Of a DNA stretch of 13,110 nucleotides, positions 1 through 9,318 are shown piece by piece. Positions within the stretch are counted from its first letter, which is position 1. Every line of letters begins with the position of its first letter. The position numbers were made by a program, and so were the translations under genes. The DNA comes from Methylophilaceae bacterium UBA5127 (GTDB taxonomy: Bacteria > Pseudomonadota > Gammaproteobacteria > Burkholderiales > Methylophilaceae), in assembly GCA_002414145.1 (NCBI GenBank), contig DHYP01000002.1:32368-45477 (forward strand). The letters run 5' to 3'. Under the pieces are notes generated by a model, which had not been told where the DNA came from, ran no database searches, and saw only the letters and a list, made by a program, of their open reading frames with translations.

Positions 1-260
1 AAGAAAAACCATTGACGATTACAGTTGAAGTGGATGCCAATGGCCGTTACATGGTGAATAGCAAAGAAGTGGCGGGAGGTAGTGTGGAAGCCATTTCTAA
101 TGCGCTCATTAGGGCAGTAGGCGATGGTAAAGACCCTACTATTATCATTAATGCGGACGCTAAGACCACGCATCAGTCAGTGGTGAACGTAATGGAAGCT
201 TCACGAGTTGCTAATTTCACGCATATTACTTTTGCAACGCAAGTGCACTCAGGATCATAA
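1..260 (+). CDS. exbD: ExbD/TolR-family biopolymer transport protein, C-terminal part (5' end outside window)
   Basis: Only the last 85 or so residues are present. The reading frame is open to the left edge, so the TTG at 12 is not a real start. The segment is the periplasmic domain of an ExbD/TolR protein: a beta-strand stretch (ITVEVDANGRYMVN), then PTIIINADAKTTHQSVVNVM, and the family's ending HITFATQ. The missing N-terminus should carry the single membrane helix with the proton-carrying aspartate. ExbD works with ExbB (probably just upstream) and TonB, or as TolR with TolQ, to use the proton motive force at the outer membrane. msbA follows 69 bases later on the same strand. An exbB-exbD pair before lpxK and kdsB is a common proteobacterial order, which favours ExbD over TolR; that choice is inference. 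Confidence 0.9.
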   Translation, partial: EKPLTITVEVDANGRYMVNSKEVAGGSVEAISNALIRAVGDGKDPTIIINADAKTTHQSVVNVMEASRVANFTHITFATQVHSGS

Positions 261-329
261 TCAGTTTGCAATTATTCATGTCAGGTTTGATTCTCGCTAG
301 TCAGCACTTCACCAGTTCGGCAGTTTTTC

Positions 330-2087
330 ATGTCGGAATCTAAAAACAGTAAAGAAAAACTTTCACATATTCCAAACGCAAAGCAGTTGTACATGCGTTT
401 GTTTCGCTATGCCTGGAAATATAAGGTTTATTTCTTTATTACAATTACAGCCACAATCATTCTTTCTGCTAGTAATACCGCATTTCTAGCGTTGATTAAA
501 CAAGTCACAGATGAGGGTTTTGTCAAGCAAGCTGCTGATAAAATCACACTATTACCTTTCTATTTGTTTGCTTTGATGTCCGTGCGCGCATTGGCGGGAT
601 TTACCTCAGTTTACTGCATGCGTATTGTGGCAAGGCGTGTGGTCGAAAGATTGCGTATAGAAGCATTTGAAAAATTAATGTGCTTGCCAGTGAAGTTTTA
701 TGATGCTAATTCGATAGGCTTGTTAGTCTCCAAGCTTACTTATGATGTTGAACGGTTATCGACAGTTTGCACCCGTTCCGCATTAAATGTGGTGCGTGAT
801 GCCCTGACGCTAATTGGTTTGGTTGGTTATATGATTTATTTAGATTGGCGTTTGACTTTGGTGTTTGCTGTGGTCACACCTTTTATGGCACTTTATCTTG
901 GCAAAATGACTCCTAAGCTACGGATGAATGCAAAGAAAGTTCAGCAAGCAGTGGGTGAGATTACCAAAACAGCGGAAGAAGGCATTGCTGGGCAGCGGAT
1001 TGTTAAGATATTTGGCGCACAAGATTATGAAATTGAGCGCTTTAGTGAAGTGGTTTCAAAAAACAGACAGCTGGAGTTGCGTTCAACCCGCATTGCTGGA
1101 CTCAATAGTTTTGTTGTAGAGTTTTTGGCAGCGTTGGCTTTAGCACTAGTCGTCTATTATGCATTGGGTCGGTTTACTGCAGGCGTATTTGTCGCCTTCA
1201 CTGGGGCGCTTCTGATGATTATTTCGCCAATCAAACAATTGACTTCGGCGAATGAAGACCTGCAAATTGGCTTGGCTGCTGCGCATAGTGTATTCGATTT
1301 AATTGATACGCCTGGGGAAGAGGACTCAGGTAAAAAATCCATCGGACGTGCTAAGGGTGAGATTGAATTTAGAAATGTTACCTTACGCTATGAGGGTGCT
1401 AAACATGCGGCCGTTGATCAATTTAACTTTACCATTCAACCAGGCGAAAAACTGGCGCTAGTGGGTCGTTCTGGTAGTGGTAAAACTACTTTAGTGAATT
1501 TATTACCACGGTTTTATGAGCTACAGCAAGGTTTAATCTTGCTAGATGGTATCGATATCCGAGCGCTACAGTTACGAAACTTGCGTGAACAGTTTTCTTT
1601 GGTCAGTCAGGATATTGTGCTATTTAATGACACAATCTTTAATAATATTGCTTATGGCGTATTAAGAAGCGCTAGCGAAGAAGAAGTGATTGCTGCGGCT
1701 AAAGCGGCTTATGCCTGGGATTTTATCCAACAATTGCCTAAAGGATTGCAGAATGAAATTGGTGATAGAGGGGTAAGATTATCTGGTGGGCAAAAACAAC
1801 GTATTGCCATTGCGCGTGCTATTCTCAAAAACGCGCCAATTCTGTTGTTAGACGAAGCTACTTCAGCGCTTGATGGTGAGTCAGAAAAACACGTACAAGC
1901 AGCGCTGGACACATTAATGCAAGGCAGAACGACCATTGTCATTGCGCACAGACTTAGTACCATTGAAAATGCAGATAGAATTTTAGTGATGCATCACGGT
2001 AAGATTGTAGAGTCTGGCACACACCAAGGCCTGCTAGCGCAAAACGGGCATTACAGTAAGCTGTACCATAAAGAGTCTGAGGCCTAG
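330..2087 (+). CDS. msbA: MsbA, lipid A export ABC transporter (fused permease and ATPase)
   Basis: A half-transporter of 585 residues, the usual MsbA length (about 580). It flips lipid A-core (and phospholipid) across the inner membrane using ATP and acts as a homodimer. Residues about 30-310 are the six-helix ABC exporter membrane domain, and about 345-580 are the nucleotide-binding domain. Visible motifs are Walker A GRSGSGKTT at about 379-387, Q-loop glutamine at 427, signature LSGGQ at 484-488, Walker B ILLLDEATSALD with D508 and E509, and the H-loop histidine at 540 in IAHRLST. All catalytic residues are intact. The ATG at 330 is the only start codon between the upstream in-frame stop at 288 and this point, though its Shine-Dalgarno is poor. 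lpxK follows after 5 bases, which supports MsbA over a general drug exporter. Confidence 0.95.
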   Translation: MSESKNSKEKLSHIPNAKQLYMRLFRYAWKYKVYFFITITATIILSASNTAFLALIKQVTDEGFVKQAADKITLLPFYLFALMSVRALAGFTSVYCMRIVARRVVERLRIEAFEKLMCLPVKFYDANSIGLLVSKLTYDVERLSTVCTRSALNVVRDALTLIGLVGYMIYLDWRLTLVFAVVTPFMALYLGKMTPKLRMNAKKVQQAVGEITKTAEEGIAGQRIVKIFGAQDYEIERFSEVVSKNRQLELRSTRIAGLNSFVVEFLAALALALVVYYALGRFTAGVFVAFTGALLMIISPIKQLTSANEDLQIGLAAAHSVFDLIDTPGEEDSGKKSIGRAKGEIEFRNVTLRYEGAKHAAVDQFNFTIQPGEKLALVGRSGSGKTTLVNLLPRFYELQQGLILLDGIDIRALQLRNLREQFSLVSQDIVLFNDTIFNNIAYGVLRSASEEEVIAAAKAAYAWDFIQQLPKGLQNEIGDRGVRLSGGQKQRIAIARAILKNAPILLLDEATSALDGESEKHVQAALDTLMQGRTTIVIAHRLSTIENADRILVMHHGKIVESGTHQGLLAQNGHYSKLYHKESEA

Positions 2088-2092
2088 ATTCC

Positions 2093-3106
2093 ATGCAAAA
2101 TTGGTTTCTTAAACAATGGCAAACCTTTGGTTTAGCACAAATAGTGTTGCTTCCTCTGTCATGGTTATTTGGAGTGCTAAGCGCTTTCAGAAGATGGCTG
2201 TATGCAACAAGGCTGTTAGCCTCTTATCAGTTGCCAGTCCCAGTGATTATTGTGGGGAATATTAGTGTAGGTGGCACAGGTAAAACTCCTTTGGTGATTT
2301 ACTTGGTTGAACAGCTTAAAAAAATGGGATATACGCCAGGCATCATCAGTCGCGGATATGGCGGTACGCAATCGGGAGAGGTGACGTTAGAGAGTAATCC
2401 GCTGGATTTTGGCGATGAACCAGTACTCATTGCCAAGCGTACAGGCTCACCCGTATGGGTAAATGCTAACCGTGTTGCAGCTGGTCAAGCATTATTAGTG
2501 CAATATCCTCAGTGTAATGTCGTTATCAGTGATGATGGCTTGCAGCACTATCGTCTAAAGCGTGATATTGAGCTAATCGTAGTGAACTCCAAACATTCAC
2601 TAGGTAATCAGCACTTATTGCCGTCCGGGCCACTGCGCGAGAAGGTCAGTCGGTTCACTAGCGTGGATGCAATTGTAGATACTGGACGTGCAGGTTTAAA
2701 AAACAAAATCCAGCAACCTCTACCCCCCATTTTTTCAATGCAATTACATATGCTCGGTATTTTTAGTTTAGATGAACAATCTAAAATGAGTTTAGATATG
2801 CTTAAATCACAACGTGTTGTTGCTATCGCAGGTATCGGGCACCCAGAACGTTTTTTTAATTTTGTTAAAGGCTTAGGTTTGCAATGTGAGTATCGTGCGT
2901 TTAAGGATCATCATGTATTTACGCAACAGGACTTTGCAGATATGCAAGATAAAACACTTTTAATGACAGAAAAAGATGCCGTAAAATGTAAGCAGTTGGC
3001 TTTACATAATGCTTGGTATATGCCAGTGAGCGCTATGTTAGCGCAAAATGAAGAGCAAAAAATGCTTGTTAATTTAATCGTAGAAAAACTGCAAAAGCAC
3101 TCATAA
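2093..3106 (+). CDS. lpxK: Tetraacyldisaccharide 4'-kinase (lipid A 4'-kinase)
   Basis: 337 residues, close to E. coli LpxK (328). It phosphorylates the 4' position of the tetraacylated disaccharide-1-phosphate to give lipid IVA, at the cytoplasmic face of the inner membrane. The N-terminus has a hydrophobic membrane-associating stretch (about residues 14-32). The P-loop [11 protein letters not shown] lies at residues 55-65, in the form peculiar to LpxK. Further family motifs are [11 protein letters not shown] and DDGLQHYRL, the latter starting at residue 147. A GAGG sits 10 bases before the ATG, inside the end of msbA. The gene starts 5 bases after the msbA stop, so the two are almost certainly co-transcribed and probably translationally coupled. 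Its lipid IVA product goes to KDO transfer, which needs the CMP-KDO made by kdsB downstream. Confidence 0.95.
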   Translation: MQNWFLKQWQTFGLAQIVLLPLSWLFGVLSAFRRWLYATRLLASYQLPVPVIIVGNISVGGTGKTPLVIYLVEQLKKMGYTPGIISRGYGGTQSGEVTLESNPLDFGDEPVLIAKRTGSPVWVNANRVAAGQALLVQYPQCNVVISDDGLQHYRLKRDIELIVVNSKHSLGNQHLLPSGPLREKVSRFTSVDAIVDTGRAGLKNKIQQPLPPIFSMQLHMLGIFSLDEQSKMSLDMLKSQRVVAIAGIGHPERFFNFVKGLGLQCEYRAFKDHHVFTQQDFADMQDKTLLMTEKDAVKCKQLALHNAWYMPVSAMLAQNEEQKMLVNLIVEKLQKHS

Positions 3107-3126
3107 AGAAGCACAAAGGAATAATG

Positions 3127-3309
3127 ATGGATCCCAAATTACTACAAATTTTAGTGTGTCCTGTGACCAAAGGTTCGCTGATTTATGACAAAGCTAAAAA
3201 TGAGCTTATCTCAAAATCAGCACGATTGGCATACCCAGTCCGAGATGGCATTCCTGTGATGCTAGAAGATGAAGCACGCCGGTTAGAAGAAAAGGAATAT
3301 TTAGAATAA
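3127..3309 (+). CDS. UPF0434/YcaR-type Trm112-like small protein
   Basis: A 60-residue protein of the UPF0434 (YcaR) family, whose fold resembles the Trm112 zinc-ribbon. Family markers are [12 protein letters not shown] near the start, [19 protein letters not shown] in the middle, and a charged tail. Two ATGs lie in tandem at 3124 and 3127. I chose 3127 because AAAGGA (3115-3120) is 6 bases from it but only 3 from the other, and because relatives begin MDxxLL. E. coli YcaR has CPVC and a further cysteine; here the second is threonine (CPVT) and the later one serine (ELISK), leaving a single cysteine, so zinc binding is doubtful. From memory, CPVT also occurs in Neisseria relatives, so it is probably a betaproteobacterial trait. 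The position between lpxK and kdsB matches E. coli. The function is not established. Confidence 0.88.
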   Translation: MDPKLLQILVCPVTKGSLIYDKAKNELISKSARLAYPVRDGIPVMLEDEARRLEEKEYLE

Positions 3310-3365
3310 AAATAATGATGCGACAGATAATTCAAAATCCCGTGTCACAGTACGAAAGATGAGTC

Positions 3366-4100
3366 ATGTTTAAAGTCGTTATTCCTGCCCGCTATGCAAG
3401 CACTCGTCTACCAGGCAAGCCTTTGCTTGATATTGCGGGTAAACCGATGGTCATTCGTGTGGCAGAGCAAGCAGCAAAAAGCCAGGCGGATGAGGTAGTG
3501 ATTGCTACCGATTTTGAAAAGATCATGACAGTCGCAGCTGAGTACAAAGTACCAGCTGTGATGACGCGCATCAACCATATTTCTGGCACAGATCGCATTG
3601 CTGAAGTCGTACAAAAAGTGAGCTGGGGGGATGATGTCATTGTAGTGAATGTACAAGGCGATGAACCACTGATAGACCCTAAGTTGATTGATGAAGTCGC
3701 GCTTACATTAGCGCACAATCGAGAAGCTGTCATGGCTACCGCTTGCCATGCCATTCATGATGAGGCTGCTTTTTTAAACCCCAATATTGTTAAAGTGGTG
3801 ATCGATAATCATGGTAACGCATTGTATTTTAGCCGTTCGCCGATTCCTTATCCTCGAGATGAGGTGCATAAACAAAATCTGAACGCCTACCGTCACATTG
3901 GTATATATGCCTATCGTGTAGGGTTCTTAAAGCAATATACCGAATTAAGCATAACCGAGCTTGAGAAAATTGAAAGTTTGGAACAGTTACGTGTGCTCTA
4001 TCATGGCTATAAAATTGCAGTGACGGTGACCGATAACGCCCCTGCGAGCGGTGTGGATACGCAGGCTGATTTAGATTACGTGCGTAGTGTTATTTTGTAG
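3366..4100 (+). CDS. kdsB: CMP-KDO synthetase (3-deoxy-manno-octulosonate cytidylyltransferase)
   Basis: 244 residues, near the usual 248. It activates KDO with CTP to give CMP-KDO, the donor for adding KDO to lipid IVA in the cytoplasm. The N-terminal nucleotide-binding motif IPARYASTRLPGKPL is at residues 6-20. The metal/CTP motif VQGDEPLI has GDEP at 98-101. Also visible are YFSRSPIPYPRD, the HIGIYAYR segment, and the family's LEQLR and GVDTQADLDYV near the end. The preceding 56-base gap holds only a weak purine-rich ribosome site (AAAGATGAG) just before the ATG and no clear promoter, so this is probably the last gene of the msbA-lpxK operon. It converges on glnB, with a hairpin between the two. 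Confidence 0.96.
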   Translation: MFKVVIPARYASTRLPGKPLLDIAGKPMVIRVAEQAAKSQADEVVIATDFEKIMTVAAEYKVPAVMTRINHISGTDRIAEVVQKVSWGDDVIVVNVQGDEPLIDPKLIDEVALTLAHNREAVMATACHAIHDEAAFLNPNIVKVVIDNHGNALYFSRSPIPYPRDEVHKQNLNAYRHIGIYAYRVGFLKQYTELSITELEKIESLEQLRVLYHGYKIAVTVTDNAPASGVDTQADLDYVRSVIL

Positions 4101-4188
4101 GTTTTGGTGAGTATAGCGTCTTCGCGTTTTGAGTGGCGGGGGTGATAAAAACAATTGCGACCAACTTGTGAGTTACTAACAACAGCAA

Positions 4189-4232
4189 GGGCTTGGCAAA
4201 TAGGCAATCAAACCAAGCCCAAGAGGTTTTTT
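4189..4232. terminator. Hairpin terminator between convergent kdsB and glnB
   Basis: GGGCTTGG (4189-4196) and CCAAGCCC (4213-4220) form a perfect 8-pair stem with a 16-base loop. On the + strand a run of six T (4227-4232) follows after a 6-base offset, ending the kdsB transcript. On the - strand the stem is followed by TTGCTGTTGTT, which is T-rich but not a clean U-tract. It may therefore serve both converging units, better for kdsB. The T-run offset and long loop make it less than ideal. Confidence 0.55.
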
Positions 4233-4240
4233 GAGTGAAT

Positions 4241-4621
<381 letters not shown>

Positions 4622-4639
4622 TTACGCATTAAAGATTGA

Positions 4640-6241
4640 CTATTCAAACGTTAACTTGCATGTAATGGGGTAGCGCCTGTCTTTGCCAAATCCCTTCTCG
4701 GTAATTCTAACACCGACTGGGGCTTGGCGACGCTTATATTCATTGCGGTCGATGAGTTGTGTGACTCGATTGACATCTTTTTCGCTATAACCAAGATTAA
4801 TAATCGCACTTCTGCTTAAGTCTTCTTCTACATAAGCTTGCATAATCGCATCTAAAATTGCGTAGGCTGGTAAGCTGTCTTGATCTGTTTGATTGGCACG
4901 TAACTCTGCACTAGGTGCGCGCGTAATAATGCGTTCAGGGATGATTTTTGAGACAGTGTTGCGGTAATGTGCAAGTTTATACACCAGTGTTTTGGGCACA
5001 TCTTTTAATAATGAAAATCCGCCTGCCATGTCGCCATACAGTGTGCTATAGCCGACAGCCATTTCTGATTTATTGCCTGTGGTGAGCACGATGCTTCCAA
5101 ACTTGTTAGAGATTGCCATGAGCAGCATGCCACGAATGCGCGCTTGCAAATTTTCTTCAGTGGTGTCAAACGGTAAGTCACCAAATTCTGGTGCGAGTGT
5201 TTCGCGAAATAGCTCAAATAAATCTTTAATAGGTAACTGGCTATATTTTACGCCAACTAAATTCGCCATTTCTACTGCATCATCTACGCTCATGTTAGAG
5301 GTAAACTCTGAGGACATCATGATTACTTTGACGCGGTCTGCGCCCAAAGCGTCGACGGCAATGGCAAGTGTGAGTGCAGAATCAATGCCGCCAGATAATC
5401 CTAGTACAACGCTAGGAAAGCGATTTTTATTGATGTAATCAGAAAGGCCAAGCTTAAGTGCTTCGTATACGGTAGCCTCAATACTCAGTTGGGGGGGCAA
5501 TGCGACTGGGACTGGCTGTTTCTGCTGTAGGTCGACAATGCTCACTTGTTCCACAAATGCAGGGAGTTGTTGCGTGACATTCCCCTGTGCATCCATTACA
5601 AATGAAGCACCATCAAATACCAGCTCATCTTGGCCGCCCACCAGATTAGTGTAGATAATAGGCAGGCCAGTTTCATTCACGCGGTCAGCAAAAACTTCAT
5701 AACGCGTATTGAGTTTTTCCATGTGGTAAGGCGAGGCATTGAGAGAAATTAAAAGTTCTGCTCTCGCTTTTTTTGCGCTAATAGCTGGACCAGACTCCCA
5801 ACCATCTGCACAAATCAGTACACCAATCTGTACATTTTCTAAGTTGAAAACAAACGCGCTAGTACCAGACTCAAAATAGCGCTCTTCATCAAATACGCTA
5901 TAGTTGGGCAGTGCTTGTTTGTGATAAGTAGCTTGTACTTTTCCATTTTGAATCAGTGAGGCAGCGTTAAAAAGCTTGCCATTGATGTGATGGGGATGAC
6001 CAACAAGTAGTGAAATGTTGGGAATCGCGTTGCAAATTTCCTGTATTGCACGCTGATTGGCTTGAATAAAGTCATCGCGATATAGTAGATCTTCTGGCGG
6101 ATAACCGCAAAGTGCCAGTTCAGGCGTAATAGCGAGTGAAGCGCCTTGCTGGTAGGCTTGTTTGGCATACTGAATGATTTTATCGGTGTTACCACGGATG
6201 TCGCCGACCATGGCATTCATTTGTACGATAGCAATTTTCAT
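4640..6241 (-). CDS. nadE: Glutamine-dependent NAD+ synthetase
   Basis: 533 residues, two domains. Residues 1 to about 245 are a nitrilase-type glutaminase with the catalytic triad Glu41 (TPELALCGYPPEDLL), Lys108 (YHKQALPNY) and Cys144 (VLICADGWE). About 255-533 is the ATP-pyrophosphatase synthetase domain, with the PP-loop SGGIDSAL at 283-290 and further motifs LTTGNKSEMAVGY, YGDMAGGFSLLKDVPK and RAPSAELRANQTDQDSLP. It makes NAD+ from deamido-NAD, ATP and glutamine-derived ammonia; all key residues are present. The start MKIAIVQMN is typical, but no Shine-Dalgarno precedes it. It begins 8 bases after the ankyrin gene's stop, so translational coupling is likely. A run of seven C on the coding strand lies in the linker between domains. 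glnB follows; both proteins respond to glutamine, one as substrate and one through GlnD. Confidence 0.97.
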   Translation of the reverse strand: MKIAIVQMNAMVGDIRGNTDKIIQYAKQAYQQGASLAITPELALCGYPPEDLLYRDDFIQANQRAIQEICNAIPNISLLVGHPHHINGKLFNAASLIQNGKVQATYHKQALPNYSVFDEERYFESGTSAFVFNLENVQIGVLICADGWESGPAISAKKARAELLISLNASPYHMEKLNTRYEVFADRVNETGLPIIYTNLVGGQDELVFDGASFVMDAQGNVTQQLPAFVEQVSIVDLQQKQPVPVALPPQLSIEATVYEALKLGLSDYINKNRFPSVVLGLSGGIDSALTLAIAVDALGADRVKVIMMSSEFTSNMSVDDAVEMANLVGVKYSQLPIKDLFELFRETLAPEFGDLPFDTTEENLQARIRGMLLMAISNKFGSIVLTTGNKSEMAVGYSTLYGDMAGGFSLLKDVPKTLVYKLAHYRNTVSKIIPERIITRAPSAELRANQTDQDSLPAYAILDAIMQAYVEEDLSRSAIINLGYSEKDVNRVTQLIDRNEYKRRQAPVGVRITEKGFGKDRRYPITCKLTFE

Positions 6242-6249
6242 CTGACTGA

Positions 6250-7218
6250 CTAGTAACGACCACCCGCGTCTTTGATGAGTTCTACAATGGCGGGATTTTG
6301 TTTTCTAAGCGCATACACATAAGCAGTCAGGCCATATTTGTCGCGTGCCTTTACATCCGCTTTGTTGGCTAGCAGTAATCTGACCATCTCAGTATTGTTG
6401 GTATCAACGGCTAACTGCAATAAGGGAGTGCCTTCGGTATCTCGGTGATTGACTTCAGCACCTTTGTAGATGAGTACTTTGGCGGTTTCCACATGAGATT
6501 TTTTAACGGCCCAAGTGAGCGCGGTCCATTTGTATTCATCTTCAGCGCCAATGTCCGCACCTTTTTCTAATAAATAACTCACTGCTGGAGTGTGTCCTTG
6601 ACGTCCTGCAATCATCAATGCGGTGGTGCCCAACTTATCTTGTGTATCCAGTTTTGCGCCGTTATTGACTAATGCTGTGATGGTAGGCACATCACCATTT
6701 TGTGTGGCGTACATCAATACCGTTCTGCCATTATCACTCTTGGTATTGGCATCAATGCCATTTTTAATAATTAAATCAACAAGTTCACTGTAGCCAGAAG
6801 ATGCAGCCAAACCAAGCGCACTCCAACCAGCAGGGTCGCGTACCTTTGCATCTGCACCTTTAGCGAGTAAAACTTTTACTGCATTCAAGTGATTTTTTTT
6901 GGCCGCAAACATCAGTGCAGTCCAGCCACCTTTATCAACCGCATTAATATTGGCACCTTTTTCCAGTAAAGCGCTGACCACTTCTGCTTGATTTTTTCTG
7001 GAAGCATACATGAGCGCGGTGATGTGGTCTTCGTCTTGCGTGTTTGGGTTGACACCACTTGCTAACATTGCGTTGACGGTTGCGACATCCCCTTTGGCTG
7101 AGGCGGTGAGCAAATAGGAGATATCAGCATTTTGCGGCGATGTGTTGCCAGCGAAAGCCACTAGGCTCAAAGTTAAGCAACATGTTAGTGTTAACTTGCT
7201 TAGAAATTTAAGATGCAT
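6250..7218 (-). CDS. Exported ankyrin-repeat protein
   Basis: 322 residues from the ATG at 7218. An upstream GTG at 7227 would add three residues, but AGAGG is 10 bases from the ATG and only one base from the GTG. Residues 1 to about 24 look like a Sec signal peptide: lysines, a hydrophobic core with two cysteines, then VAFAGN, probably cleaved after AFA. The mature part is about nine ankyrin repeats of exactly 33 residues (about residues 33-322), most carrying TALMYA/TALMFA-like helix 1 and LLEKGA(D/N)-type turns. Ankyrin repeats bind proteins, so it is probably a periplasmic scaffold or inhibitor; its partner is unknown. Pseudomonas AnkB, a periplasmic ankyrin protein needed for full KatB catalase activity, is a distant precedent. 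It sits 13 bases after sucD and 8 before nadE, so it is surely co-transcribed. Confidence 0.9.
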   Translation of the reverse strand: MHLKFLSKLTLTCCLTLSLVAFAGNTSPQNADISYLLTASAKGDVATVNAMLASGVNPNTQDEDHITALMYASRKNQAEVVSALLEKGANINAVDKGGWTALMFAAKKNHLNAVKVLLAKGADAKVRDPAGWSALGLAASSGYSELVDLIIKNGIDANTKSDNGRTVLMYATQNGDVPTITALVNNGAKLDTQDKLGTTALMIAGRQGHTPAVSYLLEKGADIGAEDEYKWTALTWAVKKSHVETAKVLIYKGAEVNHRDTEGTPLLQLAVDTNNTEMVRLLLANKADVKARDKYGLTAYVYALRKQNPAIVELIKDAGGRY

Positions 7219-7228
7219 ATGGGACACG

Positions 7229-7233
7229 CCTCT
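7229..7233 (-). promoter_or_regulatory. Shine-Dalgarno of the ankyrin gene (decides the start)
   Basis: AGAGG overlaps the sucD stop codon and is 10 bases from the ATG at 7218. It nearly touches the competing GTG at 7227. The overlap suggests that ribosomes finishing sucD help start this gene. Confidence 0.55.
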
Positions 7234-8107
7234 ATTGATGTTGAATTGCCTTCAATACAGCCTCACCCAATCCTGCGGGTGAGCTTGCTACCACACAGCC
7301 AGCGGCCTCTAATGCTGCAATTTTGTCTTCTGCACGTCCTGCACCACCCGAGATAATTGCACCTGCATGTCCCATGCGCTTACCTTTTGGAGCAGTTAAA
7401 CCTGCAATATATGCCGCGACGGGTTTGGTGACGTGATGTTTGATAAAATCCGCTGCGTCTTCTTCATCACTTCCGCCAATTTCGCCCACCATGATGATAG
7501 CCTCGGTTTCTGGATCGGCTTCGAACAGTGTTAGGCATTCGATAAAGTTAAGTCCTTTAATCGGGTCGCCTCCAATACCTACACAAGTGGTTTGACCTAA
7601 ACCAAGCGCAGTAGTTTGATGGACAGCTTCATAAGTCAGCGTACCAGAGCGCGAAACCACGCCTACTTTTCCGCGTAAATGAATACTTCCTGGCATGATG
7701 CCGATTTTACATTCGTTAGGTGTAATAACGCCTGGGCAGTTAGGGCCAATGAGCTTGGTGCCATTGGCTTTGAGCGCTGCCTTAATGTTGAGCATGTCTA
7801 GCACAGGAATGCCTTCAGTAATGCATACTACCAGTTCAATTCCTGCATCACTTGCTTCTAAAATAGAATCCGCAGCAAACGGTGGAGGCACATAAATCAC
7901 ACTCGCATTGGCTTGTGTTTCACGCACTGCATCACGCATGGTGTTAAATACTGGCAAGTTGAGGTGTTGTTGGCCGCCTTTGCCAGGTGTCACACCGCCC
8001 ACCATTTTTGTGCCGTAGGCAATGGCTTGCTCGGAGTGAAAAGTGCCTTGTTTACCAGTGAACCCTTGGCACAATACTTTTGTGCTTTTATTGACTAGAA
8101 TGCTCAT
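7232..8107 (-). CDS. sucD: Succinyl-CoA synthetase (ligase) alpha subunit
   Basis: 291 residues, near E. coli SucD (289). With SucC it interconverts succinyl-CoA + ADP + Pi with succinate + ATP + CoA in the TCA cycle. The N-terminal CoA-binding Rossmann part carries [10 protein letters not shown] and GGVTPGKGG. The phosphorylated active-site histidine is His247 ([15 protein letters not shown]), matching His246 of E. coli. The nucleotide-side motifs IGPNCPGVI and SRSGTLTYE are present. Its ATG overlaps the sucC stop by 4 bases (ATGA), and AAGG lies about 8 bases before the ATG, so the two subunits should be made in equal amounts. Confidence 0.98.
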   Translation of the reverse strand: MSILVNKSTKVLCQGFTGKQGTFHSEQAIAYGTKMVGGVTPGKGGQQHLNLPVFNTMRDAVRETQANASVIYVPPPFAADSILEASDAGIELVVCITEGIPVLDMLNIKAALKANGTKLIGPNCPGVITPNECKIGIMPGSIHLRGKVGVVSRSGTLTYEAVHQTTALGLGQTTCVGIGGDPIKGLNFIECLTLFEADPETEAIIMVGEIGGSDEEDAADFIKHHVTKPVAAYIAGLTAPKGKRMGHAGAIISGGAGRAEDKIAALEAAGCVVASSPAGLGEAVLKAIQHQ

Positions 8108-9264
8108 GCGACCGCCTTCACAGCTTGCACTGCCGCATCAGTTAAGTTTTCTGCAGAGATAATATTTAAGCCACTTTCGCGTAACATTTGTTTACCTAAT
8201 TCAACGTTCGTTCCTTCAAGGCGGACGACCACTGGGATTGTCATGCCCACTTCTTTGACCGCAGTAATAATGCCAGTGGCGATAATGTCACAGCGCATAA
8301 TGCCGCCAAAAATATTGACTAAAATTGCTTTAACATTTTGATCCGCCAAAATAATTTTAAACGCCTTGGTCACGGTTTCAGCGGTAGCGCCACCACCCAC
8401 ATCTAAAAAGTTAGCTGGCATTCCGCCATGTAGTTTGATTAAATCCATGGTTGCCATGGCCAGCCCGGCGCCATTAACCATACAGCCAATGTTGCCGTTG
8501 AGTGCAATATAATTAAGACCCGCATGATGCGCTTCAGCTTCTTTGGCATCATCTTGTGACCAGTCACGAAGCTCAGCAAAAGGTTTTTGACGGTAAAGCG
8601 CATTATCATCAACTGTCATTTTGCAATCGAGTGCAACCAGCTTGCCACTTGTAGTTACTACCAAGGGGTTGATTTCTAATAAGGCGAGATCATTCTCTTT
8701 AAATAATTTGTATAAGCCTTTAGCTAGCTTGGTAAAAGTATTGATTTGATCGCCTTCTAACTCTAGTCCAAAAGCAATATTTCGTGCCTGAAAATCCACC
8801 AAACCATTTAAGGGGTCACATACTTCTTGCAGGATTTTTTCTGGGTGCGTGGCAGCAATCTCTTCAATGTCCATACCGCCTGCGGAAGAGGCTACCATGA
8901 CCACGCGTTCTAAAGTACGGTCTACCAGCATTGAAAGATAGAGCTCTCGTGCAATCGGAAGTGTCTGCTCAACCAAAATCTGATGTACGGGTTGGCCATC
9001 TGGCGCGTTTTGATAGGTCACAAGATGCTTACCTAATAATGCGCCAGCCACAGTTTGTGCTTCTAATGCAGATTTAACGATCTTAACGCCGCCTGCTTTG
9101 CCTCTTCCACCCGCATGGACTTGCGCTTTGACAACCCATGCATTGCCTGCGATTTCTTTGGTAGCTGCGGCAGCAGCTTCTTCGGATTGCACTACTTCAC
9201 CAATAGGGATGGTAATGCCATAACGTTCTAGGAGGTGTTTGGCCTGATATTCGTGTAGATTCAT
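8104..9264 (-). CDS. sucC: Succinyl-CoA synthetase (ligase) beta subunit, ADP-forming
   Basis: 386 residues (E. coli 388). It is the ATP-grasp subunit, which binds the nucleotide and succinate. Seen are the start [12 protein letters not shown], Lys46 and the GGRGKAGGV loop at about 52-60, the power-helix segment GGMDIEE at 129-135, and the Mg-binding Asn199 and Asp213 in EINPLV and ALDCKM, the same numbers as in E. coli. The C-terminal ligase domain has [19 protein letters not shown] and [10 protein letters not shown]. The ribosome site is weak (AAAGAA). It is the first gene of the sucC-sucD-ankyrin-nadE-glnB run. The 156 bases upstream hold the terminator of the preceding gene within an inverted repeat; no convincing promoter could be picked there. 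Confidence 0.98.
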   Translation of the reverse strand: MNLHEYQAKHLLERYGITIPIGEVVQSEEAAAAATKEIAGNAWVVKAQVHAGGRGKAGGVKIVKSALEAQTVAGALLGKHLVTYQNAPDGQPVHQILVEQTLPIARELYLSMLVDRTLERVVMVASSAGGMDIEEIAATHPEKILQEVCDPLNGLVDFQARNIAFGLELEGDQINTFTKLAKGLYKLFKENDLALLEINPLVVTTSGKLVALDCKMTVDDNALYRQKPFAELRDWSQDDAKEAEAHHAGLNYIALNGNIGCMVNGAGLAMATMDLIKLHGGMPANFLDVGGGATAETVTKAFKIILADQNVKAILVNIFGGIMRCDIIATGIITAVKEVGMTIPVVVRLEGTNVELGKQMLRESGLNIISAENLTDAAVQAVKAVA

Positions 9265-9318
9265 GTTTCTTTATTAATAATGGTAGGTTTTACTAAGCAG
9301 TATTTTCGCGCAAAAGCC

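Noticed and set aside
278..343. Small open frame of about 21 codons starting ATG at 278, before msbA
   Set aside because: No ribosome site, no recognisable pattern, and it runs into msbA out of frame. More likely chance.
3392..3754. 120-codon open frame on the - strand inside kdsB
   Set aside because: Its composition mirrors kdsB read backwards, it has no ribosome site, and kdsB is a complete, conserved gene.
5073..5438. 121-codon open frame on the + strand inside nadE
   Set aside because: Antisense shadow of the conserved synthetase domain; serine/methionine-rich low-complexity translation.
6250..7120. Tandem DNA repeats of 99 bases in the ankyrin gene
   Set aside because: Repetition is at protein level only; DNA copies have diverged, so this is not a recent tandem array.
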